A stretch of 6,571 bases of DNA from positions 1-6,571 of the forward strand of contig CALFUG010000116.1 in the NCBI GenBank assembly GCA_937928455.1, given 5' to 3'. Positions 1 to 5,354 of the stretch are shown piece after piece; the first letter of the stretch is position 1, and every line of letters begins with the position of its first letter. Below the pieces are notes generated by a model. That model did no database searches and was not told the DNA's origin. It saw only the letters and a list, made by a program, of their open reading frames with translations. Made by a program: the position numbers and the translations under genes. The stretch is from an uncultured Clostridia bacterium. Lineage in GTDB: Bacteria; Bacillota; Clostridia; Peptostreptococcales; Anaerovoracaceae.

Positions 1-6
1 TATAAT
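1..6 (+). promoter_or_regulatory. -10 box of the promoter for the aldehyde dehydrogenase gene (partial promoter)
   Basis: The first six bases are a perfect TATAAT. Transcription would start near position 13, leaving a leader of about 30 nt before the ATG at 43. The -35 element lies outside the window, so the promoter is only half seen. An imperfect dyad (ATAA, AGT / ACT, TTAT arms, positions 2-21) covers the -10 box and expected start site and could be an operator, but it is AT-rich and weak. Confidence 0.6.
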
Positions 7-27
7 AAGTGTACTATTTATGGAGAC

Positions 28-33
28 AAGGAG
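28..33 (+). promoter_or_regulatory. Ribosome binding site of the aldehyde dehydrogenase gene
   Basis: AAGGAG lies 9 nt before the ATG at 43. This is near-ideal spacing for a Firmicute Shine-Dalgarno and fixes the start codon. Confidence 0.85.
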
Positions 34-42
34 AGAGTTGAC

Positions 43-1464
43 ATGGAAGGAAAAGAGCAAAACCAACCAATGGAAAAAAATAGCGAAGAATACATTGGAG
101 GATATGTTCAGCGAGGGAAAGTAGCCCAGGCTGAATTTGAAAAAATGTCCCAAGAAGAGGTGGACACTGCGGTTATGAACATCGCCAAAGCCATTTACGA
201 CCATGCGGAAGAGCTGGCGGAAATGGCCGTGGAAGAGTCCGGCATGGGCAACGTACCCGATAAGACCATCAAAAACCAAAGTAAGGCATCGATTATTTGG
301 AATCATTTGAAGGGGAAGAAGTCCAGAGGAATTCTGGAAAGAGATGACACAACCGGTATTACGAAGATTGCAAAGCCCATGGGATTGGTGGCATCCATTA
401 CACCCCTAACCAACCCCATCGTTACACCTATGAGCAATGCTATGTTTGCATTGAAGTGCGGCAATGCCATTATTATTACACCCCATCACCGGGCCATCAA
501 GAGCAGCACCAAGGCGGTGGAATATATGAATGAAGCACTAACAAAGCTGGGGATGCCTTCTCATTTGATTCAAATATTGGATTGGCAGTCCAGAGAGAAT
601 ACACGTAACCTGATGGCTCAATGCGATGTGGTGATTGCCACCGGCGGTATGGGTATGGTGAAAGCGGCCTACAGCTCCGGCAAACCGGCCCTGGGTGTGG
701 GCGCCGGTAATGTGCAATGCATTTTGGACCGGGGTATCGATTACCGGGAAGCCGTATCCAAATTGGTGGCCGGTAGAGCCTTTGATTATGGTATCATTTG
801 CTCCGGAGAGCAAAGCGCCATCTTCCCCAAAGAGGATAAGGAAGAAATTATGAAATGCTTTGAAGAGGAGGGCTGTTTGGTCTTACGGCAGGATTCAGAG
901 AGAGATACCCTTCGAGAAGCCTTGTTTCCGGAAGGGACAATGAACCGTCATGCCATCGGTCAGTCGACGCAAAAGATAGGAGAACTGGCGGGTCTTGCGG
1001 TACCGGAAGATTGTCGGGTTATCGTGGTGGAGGGAGAAGGTTATGGCAAAGAAGAGCTTCTTACCAAGGAAAAAATGTGCCCGGTATTGGTAGTACATGG
1101 ATATAATGATTTCAAAGAAGGCGTGGCAATGGCCAAGGCCAATCTGGAGGTAGAGGGGAAAGGCCATAGTGTGGCCATTCATTCCAATAATCGGGAGAAT
1201 ATAGAGTATGCAGGATTGCAATTGTCAGTTTCCCGGTTCCTGGTGAACCAGGCATGTTCCTTTAGTGCGGGAGGCAGCTTTTTTAATGGTCTGAACCCCA
1301 CCAACACTCTGGGATGTGGTTCCTGGGGCAACAACTCTATCTCAGAAAATGTGACCTACACCCATTTGATGAACGTGTCCCGAATTGCGGACTATATGCC
1401 GGAAAACAAGGTGCCCTCCCAGGAGGAATTATGGCAGCTTGAGAGCCTAACAAATCAGGGGTAG
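43..1464 (+). CDS. CoA-acylating aldehyde dehydrogenase, succinate-semialdehyde dehydrogenase (SucD) type
   Basis: The 473-residue product is a complete member of the CoA-dependent aldehyde dehydrogenase family, which interconverts an acyl-CoA and its aldehyde with NAD(P)H in the cytoplasm. The nucleotide-binding region contains ATGGMGMVKAAYSSG (residues 199-213) followed by GVGAGN. The catalytic cysteine is C253 in GIICSGEQS, and the C-terminal signature GCGSWGNNSISEN is intact. Length and these motifs match what I recall of Clostridium kluyveri SucD (about 472 residues), which reduces succinyl-CoA to succinate semialdehyde. Other members act on acetyl-, propionyl- or sulfoacetyl-CoA, so the substrate is inferred. 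There is no alcohol dehydrogenase domain as in AdhE and no microcompartment-targeting N-terminal extension that I can recognise. It has its own -10 box and Shine-Dalgarno, ends in TAG, and is followed by a new promoter rather than a terminator, so its partner genes probably lie upstream of the window. Confidence is high for the family and moderate for the substrate. Confidence 0.93.
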   Translation: MEGKEQNQPMEKNSEEYIGGYVQRGKVAQAEFEKMSQEEVDTAVMNIAKAIYDHAEELAEMAVEESGMGNVPDKTIKNQSKASIIWNHLKGKKSRGILERDDTTGITKIAKPMGLVASITPLTNPIVTPMSNAMFALKCGNAIIITPHHRAIKSSTKAVEYMNEALTKLGMPSHLIQILDWQSRENTRNLMAQCDVVIATGGMGMVKAAYSSGKPALGVGAGNVQCILDRGIDYREAVSKLVAGRAFDYGIICSGEQSAIFPKEDKEEIMKCFEEEGCLVLRQDSERDTLREALFPEGTMNRHAIGQSTQKIGELAGLAVPEDCRVIVVEGEGYGKEELLTKEKMCPVLVVHGYNDFKEGVAMAKANLEVEGKGHSVAIHSNNRENIEYAGLQLSVSRFLVNQACSFSAGGSFFNGLNPTNTLGCGSWGNNSISENVTYTHLMNVSRIADYMPENKVPSQEELWQLESLTNQG

Positions 1465-1478
1465 GTCACGGCAATCTA

Positions 1479-1506
1479 TTGAAATTATCCCCATATTTGA
1501 TATAAT
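1479..1506 (+). promoter_or_regulatory. Sigma-A-type promoter of the acyltransferase/ligase operon
   Basis: TTGAAA (1479-1484), a 16-bp spacer and a perfect TATAAT (1501-1506) form a near-consensus housekeeping promoter in the gap after the aldehyde dehydrogenase gene. Transcription should start around 1512-1514, giving a leader of roughly 33 nt before the TTG start at 1546. It separates the downstream operon from the dehydrogenase gene, although read-through is possible because no terminator is visible between them. Confidence 0.8.
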
Positions 1507-1521
1507 AGGGAATCATATCAA
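1497..1521 (+). promoter_or_regulatory. Candidate operator: perfect 7-bp inverted repeat over the -10 box and start site
   Basis: TTGATAT (1497-1503) and ATATCAA (1515-1521) are exact reverse complements separated by 11 bp, with arm centres 18 bp apart. The left arm overlaps the -10 box and the expected transcription start falls between the arms, so the transcript would not carry both halves. That argues for a DNA site for a dimeric repressor rather than an RNA hairpin. The spacing is compatible with many dimeric regulators and no regulator gene is in the window. A chance AT-rich dyad cannot be excluded. Confidence 0.4.
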
Positions 1522-1531
1522 TGAAAGGACC

Positions 1532-1536
1532 GAGGG
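1532..1536 (+). promoter_or_regulatory. Ribosome binding site supporting the TTG start at 1546
   Basis: GAGGG lies 9 nt before the TTG at 1546. This supports TTG initiation, since the first in-frame ATG comes only at codon 25 (about 1618), inside conserved-looking sequence, with no comparable site in front of it. Confidence 0.6.
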
Positions 1537-1545
1537 TCGATAGAT

Positions 1546-2421
1546 TTGGAAAACAAGAAGAGACGAGGAGATCGTTGGGATGGAACCCGGATTCGGGGGC
1601 TGGATGGCGTACATGCCATGATGCCCTTTCTGTTTCCCAATCGATGCGATTCCGAGGTATACCTGTATGAAACCATCGATGTAACGGACTTGATGGAAGA
1701 ATTGGAACGAGTGAAAGGGGAGAACCCGGATGCGAAAGTGACCCCCTTTCATTATTTTATTGCTGCGTTGGCCAAGACATTGTATCATCGACCCTATCTG
1801 AACCGGTTCATTGCCGGAAGGCGGTATTATCAGCGCAAGAAGCTGACCTTTGCCTTTATGGTGAAACGGTTTTTTCACGATGAAGCCCAAGAGATGATTA
1901 TGGTGCTGGATGTGAGTGAGGATATGACCATAAAAGACCTGCAGCAGAAAATTGCAGGGGACGTGGAGGAAATGCGGGATCATGGGAAGACGGATGTGGA
2001 CGGGCTTCTGGATTTTCTCTGCAAAATGCCCCGGTTCGTGATGCGTTTTATTATGACTGTTTTTCGATTTTTGGACTTCCACGGATGGATGCCAAAGTCC
2101 ATCTGTAATAGCGATACGAATTATGCCAGTGTATTGGTTTCCAATTTAGGGAGCATAAAGTGCGATGCCTGTTATCATCATTTGAATAATTACGGAACCA
2201 ATTCCATTATGATTACCATTGGCAATGTTCATCGAATACCTGTGGTGGATTCAGCGGGAACCATTACCCCTCGTTGGGTGGTGAACTTTGGAATCACCTT
2301 GGATGAGAGAATTGCAGATGGTTTCTATTTTGCCCGTTCCGTAAAGCTCCTAAAGTACTTGATTGCCAACCCAAAGCTGTTGGAAGCCCCGATAAAGGAG
2401 GCCGTGGATTATGATGAATGA
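1546..2421 (+). CDS. E2/CAT-fold acyltransferase-like protein without lipoyl domain; catalytic His replaced by Glu
   Basis: The 291-residue protein (TTG start) resembles the catalytic domain of 2-oxoacid dehydrogenase E2 and chloramphenicol acetyltransferases. It has no lipoyl domain and no E1-binding domain. Support comes from the SNLGSI segment (residues 199-204), the following strand pattern up to IGNV (about 225-228), and the C-terminal block GITLDERIADG (249-259), which aligns with the E2 active-site motif DHRxxDG. The catalytic His position is Glu (E254, codon GAG at 2305-2307), while the structural Asp (D258) and Gly remain. A paired His (H211-H212, in ACYHHL) could provide another base. 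Residues 154-182 are hydrophobic with interspersed Arg and may bind membrane. No E1, E3 or lipoate genes are nearby, so a role in a 2-oxoacid dehydrogenase complex is unlikely. It overlaps the ligase gene by 11 nt and is probably translationally coupled to it. Its likely partner chemistry is acyl transfer or acyl-CoA binding; the actual reaction is unknown to me. Confidence 0.82.
   Translation: MENKKRRGDRWDGTRIRGLDGVHAMMPFLFPNRCDSEVYLYETIDVTDLMEELERVKGENPDAKVTPFHYFIAALAKTLYHRPYLNRFIAGRRYYQRKKLTFAFMVKRFFHDEAQEMIMVLDVSEDMTIKDLQQKIAGDVEEMRDHGKTDVDGLLDFLCKMPRFVMRFIMTVFRFLDFHGWMPKSICNSDTNYASVLVSNLGSIKCDACYHHLNNYGTNSIMITIGNVHRIPVVDSAGTITPRWVVNFGITLDERIADGFYFARSVKLLKYLIANPKLLEAPIKEAVDYDE
2394..2401 (+). 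promoter_or_regulatory. Ribosome binding site of the ligase gene, inside the preceding gene
   Basis: AAAGGAGG is a near-perfect Shine-Dalgarno lying within the end of the E2-like gene, 9 nt before the ATG at 2411 and 12 nt before a second ATG at 2414. The spacing favours 2411 as the start. Confidence 0.85.
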
Positions 2422-4162
2422 TGTTTCGTTAAAGGCGCCCTGGTTAAGCGCTTACGGGTCTATACCGGCCCGTCTTACCTACCCACAAGGTTCTATGATT
2501 GACTTTCTGGAGCAACAGGCAGAGGAACACGGGTTTACGGATTATGAAGCCTATGATTTTCTGGGGAAGAGAGCCACTTACCGGGAGTTTTTCCAGGATG
2601 TGGATACCTGCGCCAAAGCCCTGGTGGCCTTGGGTGTGAAAAAGGGAGACCGTGTCACCGTTTGTCTGCCCAACTCCCCCCAAGCATTGGTGATGTTTTA
2701 CGGCCTGAATCGTATGGGAGGAATTCCCAATATGATCCACCCGCTATCGGCACAAAAGGAAGTGGAATTCTACTTGAACTGTTCCCACAGTGTGGCGGCA
2801 GTGACCCTGGATGGATTTTTCCCGAAATTCCAAGAGGCGCGAGAACATGCACCTTCCTTAAAAAATATTATCGTTACTTCCATCAGCGACGAATTGAAAC
2901 CTTTGGTTTCTTTGGGATATTGGCTAAAGAAGGGGCGAAAAATTCCCCAAGTGCCGGTGGGTCCCGGGGTGGTTTTTTATCGGGATTTCATGGATGTGGG
3001 GAAACAGTATGTCGGAGAGTTCCGGGCCCAGGTAAAGGGCGAAGATACGGGCGCCATTTTATATAGCGGGGGAACCACCGGAACCAACAAAGGAATTCTA
3101 TTGTCCAACCTAAATTTTAATGCCTTGGCGATGCAGACGGCAGCGGCCGGAGATTGTCTCGTAGCGGGTCACCGAATGCTGGCTATTATGCCGGTATTTC
3201 ACGGCTTTGGTCTGGGGGTAGGGATTCACACCGGTATGTGCTATGGTTGCCTGGAAATCCTGGTGCCTCAGTTTAGTGCGGATACCTATGCGGAGCTTTT
3301 GAAAAAATATCAACCCAATTATATCGCAGGGGTTCCCACCTTATTTGAAGCCTTATTGCGCAATAAGCATATGGAGAAGGTGGACTTGTCCTGCTTGGAA
3401 GGCGTGTTCTCCGGCGGAGATTCTCTTTCCGTTGAACTGAAGAAGAAGGTAGATGCCTTTTTAAAACAGCAAGGCGCAAAAATTCAAATTCGGGAAGGCT
3501 ATGGCACCACGGAATGTGTAACCGCCAGTTGCCTGACTCCCAAGGATTTCTATAAAGAAGGAAGTATCGGAATTCCTTTCCCGGACACCTACTATAAAAT
3601 ATGCAAGGTGAATTCGGTGGAGGAGGTTCCTTATGGAGAGGAAGGGGAAATCTGCATAACCGGCCCTTCCGTAATGCAAGGATATCTGGATAACCCGGAA
3701 GAAACCGCCCAAGTATTACGTCTTCATGAAGACGGGCACACCTGGCTGCATACCGGAGACTTGGGTGTCATCGATTCGGAAGGTTTTGTCTATTTCAAGC
3801 AACGCATCAAACGGATGATTGTTTCCTCCGGTTACTCCATCTACCCATCTCAAATCGAAAATGTGCTGGATGCCCATCCCGCAGTATCCATGTCCACCGT
3901 AATCGGTGTGCCGGATCCCTACAAAATAGAGAAGGTGAAAGCTTTTCTGGTGTTGAAGCCGGGCATTGAACCCACCGACGATGTGAAAGAGAGCATCTAT
4001 GAGCACTGTAAAGAAAACATCGCCAAATACGCCATACCTTACGAATTTGAATACCGTGATTCCTTGCCGCAAACCCTGGTGGGAAAAGTGGCATATACCG
4101 TGTTGGAGCAGGAGGAATTGGAGAAAATAGGAGAAGTGGAGGCCGCAGGTTCTCCCGCATAA
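2411..4162 (+). CDS. AMP-forming acyl-CoA/acyl-ACP synthetase (class I adenylate-forming enzyme)
   Basis: The 583-residue enzyme should activate a carboxylic acid with ATP to an acyl-adenylate and then pass it to CoA or another thiol in the cytoplasm. All core motifs of the superfamily are visible. The phosphate-binding loop is YSGGTTGTNKG (residues 218-228, with Asn where Pro is usual). The adenine-site motif is EGYGTTE (362-368). The ribose-binding Asp is D450 in LHTGDLG, and the hinge region is QRIKRMIVSSGYSIYP (464-479). The catalytic Lys of the C-terminal lid is K559 in TLVGKV. It is therefore complete and probably active. Length is normal for fatty acyl or medium-chain acyl ligases, and no peptidyl carrier domain is attached. 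The acyl substrate cannot be read from the sequence; the neighbouring PlsC gene suggests a fatty acid. It overlaps the E2-like gene by 11 nt. Its TAA stop is followed after one codon by the next gene's ATG in the same reading frame. Confidence 0.93.
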   Translation: MMNDVSLKAPWLSAYGSIPARLTYPQGSMIDFLEQQAEEHGFTDYEAYDFLGKRATYREFFQDVDTCAKALVALGVKKGDRVTVCLPNSPQALVMFYGLNRMGGIPNMIHPLSAQKEVEFYLNCSHSVAAVTLDGFFPKFQEAREHAPSLKNIIVTSISDELKPLVSLGYWLKKGRKIPQVPVGPGVVFYRDFMDVGKQYVGEFRAQVKGEDTGAILYSGGTTGTNKGILLSNLNFNALAMQTAAAGDCLVAGHRMLAIMPVFHGFGLGVGIHTGMCYGCLEILVPQFSADTYAELLKKYQPNYIAGVPTLFEALLRNKHMEKVDLSCLEGVFSGGDSLSVELKKKVDAFLKQQGAKIQIREGYGTTECVTASCLTPKDFYKEGSIGIPFPDTYYKICKVNSVEEVPYGEEGEICITGPSVMQGYLDNPEETAQVLRLHEDGHTWLHTGDLGVIDSEGFVYFKQRIKRMIVSSGYSIYPSQIENVLDAHPAVSMSTVIGVPDPYKIEKVKAFLVLKPGIEPTDDVKESIYEHCKENIAKYAIPYEFEYRDSLPQTLVGKVAYTVLEQEELEKIGEVEAAGSPA

Positions 4163-4165
4163 AAA

Positions 4166-5335
4166 ATGGAACACGCCAAAAGGCACATCGTACTATACCG
4201 AATCATACGTCTGATTCTTTACCCCTTCAGCGGTTGGATTTTTCGCATTAAAAGTGAAAAAGCCAACCGGATTCAGGGTCCTTGTTTGATTTTAGCCAAC
4301 CACAACATCAATGTGGATCCTATCTTGATTTCCCGAAGCTTCCCTCACCATATGTACTTCTTAGCCAGCGAACATGTTTTGAGCTGGGGCTGGCGCTCCG
4401 TGGTCATTGACTGGGTGGCGGGTCCCGTGTCCAAGCTGAAAAGCACAGCGGATGCAGGGGCGGTGAAGGATGTGATGCGAAGGATTCGAAAGGGCCATTC
4501 CATTTGCATTTTTGCGGAAGGTCATCGAAGTTTCAATGGGGTGACCCATCCCATTGCGCCGGCAACGGGGAAATTAGTGAAGGTATGTCAAACCACTCTG
4601 GTAACCTATCGCTTTGAAGGAGGTTACTTTACCAGTCCCCGGTGGGCGGCCAAAAATCGAAAAGGGAAAATGAAGGGTTATGTGGTGGGTGTCTATCCTT
4701 TCGAAGAATTGAAGCATATGTCGGACAAGGAAATCAATGAGCTGATTCAAAGGGACCTTCACGAAGATGCCTATGCCAGACAGAAGGAAACCCCCATCGC
4801 CTATCGCGGAAAGAACCTGGCGGAGTGGCTGGAAATCACTTTGTATATGTGCCCGTCATGTGGGAAAATCGGCACCCTGCGAAGCAAGGGAAATGATTTT
4901 TTCTGTACCGCTTGTTCCCTTTGTTCTACCATAGACGAGTATGGAATTCTTCATGGGAAGAATCTGCCCTACCACACCGTAACCGATTGGGATAACTGGC
5001 AGGTGGAGGAGATGGCCGGAGTGGCCCAACAGCTGGGAACCAAAAAAGCATTTTCCGATCCGGGACAACTGCTGTATCTCATGGATCCGGTATCCCATAA
5101 GAGAATTCAACTGGCCATGGGTACTCTTTGCCTATATGGAGATCGAATCACCCTGGGAGAGTATGTCTTTCCCTTTGAAGAAATAATTGACATGAATGTG
5201 CATGGAAAACAGTCCATCGTATTTTCTTCCGGGAATGCCCATTATGAGATTAAGTCCAAGTTTCCCAGAAGCGCCCGTAAATATGTGGTTCTATATAAGT
5301 ACTTGACCGGAAATGGAGACGTTAGAAGAGTTTGA
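4166..5335 (+). CDS. PlsC-family acyltransferase with C-terminal zinc ribbon and probable PH-like domain
   Basis: The 389-residue protein begins with a lysophospholipid acyltransferase (PlsC/LPLAT) domain. The catalytic HX4D motif is NHNINVD (H46, D51) and the acceptor-phosphate motif is FAEGHRS (residues 116-122, normally FPEGxRS). A hydrophobic N-terminus (about 8-28) should place it at the inner membrane face. PlsC enzymes are usually about 200-250 residues. Here about 160 more follow: a zinc ribbon with C229-x2-C232 and C247-x2-C250 (C253 close by), then a beta-rich segment (about 300-385) resembling a bacterial PH or GRAM-like domain. The family transfers acyl groups from acyl-CoA or acyl-ACP to lysophosphatidate or another lysolipid; the true acceptor here is unknown. 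The start is the only possible ATG near the preceding stop and lacks a good Shine-Dalgarno (the nearest GGAGG, about 4138-4142, is 23 nt away), so it probably depends on translation of the ligase gene 3 nt upstream. Confidence 0.9.
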   Translation: MEHAKRHIVLYRIIRLILYPFSGWIFRIKSEKANRIQGPCLILANHNINVDPILISRSFPHHMYFLASEHVLSWGWRSVVIDWVAGPVSKLKSTADAGAVKDVMRRIRKGHSICIFAEGHRSFNGVTHPIAPATGKLVKVCQTTLVTYRFEGGYFTSPRWAAKNRKGKMKGYVVGVYPFEELKHMSDKEINELIQRDLHEDAYARQKETPIAYRGKNLAEWLEITLYMCPSCGKIGTLRSKGNDFFCTACSLCSTIDEYGILHGKNLPYHTVTDWDNWQVEEMAGVAQQLGTKKAFSDPGQLLYLMDPVSHKRIQLAMGTLCLYGDRITLGEYVFPFEEIIDMNVHGKQSIVFSSGNAHYEIKSKFPRSARKYVVLYKYLTGNGDVRRV

Positions 5336-5340
5336 TTCGA

Positions 5341-5346
5341 AAGGAG
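5341..5346 (+). promoter_or_regulatory. Ribosome binding site of the symporter gene
   Basis: AAGGAG lies 8 nt before the ATG at 5355 and sets the start. It sits in the 19-nt gap after the PlsC gene, where I see no promoter or terminator. Confidence 0.85.
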
Positions 5347-5354
5347 ATTGATCC

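Noticed and set aside
1489..1510. Possible hairpin (CCC/TATT with AATA/GGG) as a terminator after the aldehyde dehydrogenase gene
   Set aside because: The stem is short, has a bulge and is not followed by a T-run. It also overlaps the -35/-10 spacer and -10 box of a strong promoter, so a rho-independent terminator is not supported.
1521..1667. Small ORF of about 48 codons starting at ATG 1521, out of frame with the E2-like gene
   Set aside because: It starts only about 8 nt after the predicted transcription start, has no Shine-Dalgarno, and mostly overlaps the E2-like coding sequence. Its translation looks like a shadow frame.
1513..2082. Long antisense open frame (189 residues) opposite the E2-like gene
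   Set aside because: The composition is His- and Pro-rich, as expected for the complement of a real gene. No family motif or start signal is visible, and the + strand frame has clear E2-like motifs.
1546..2421. E2-like gene as a component of a pyruvate or branched-chain 2-oxoacid dehydrogenase complex
   Set aside because: There is no lipoyl or peripheral-subunit-binding domain, the catalytic His is absent, and no E1 or E3 genes are adjacent.
2662..3066. Second + strand frame (134 residues) inside the ligase gene
   Set aside because: The translation is Gly/Pro/Arg-rich without motifs, and the overlapping ligase frame continues intact through it.
3716..4186. Antisense open frame (156 residues) opposite the end of the ligase gene
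   Set aside because: It is a shadow of the ligase C-terminal domain, whose motifs (LHTGDLG, hinge and catalytic Lys) are unambiguous on the + strand.
4166..5335. Zinc-ribbon region of the PlsC gene as a separate fused transcription factor
   Set aside because: The four Cys form a short ribbon within a continuous protein, without a helix-turn-helix or other DNA-binding domain that I can recognise.
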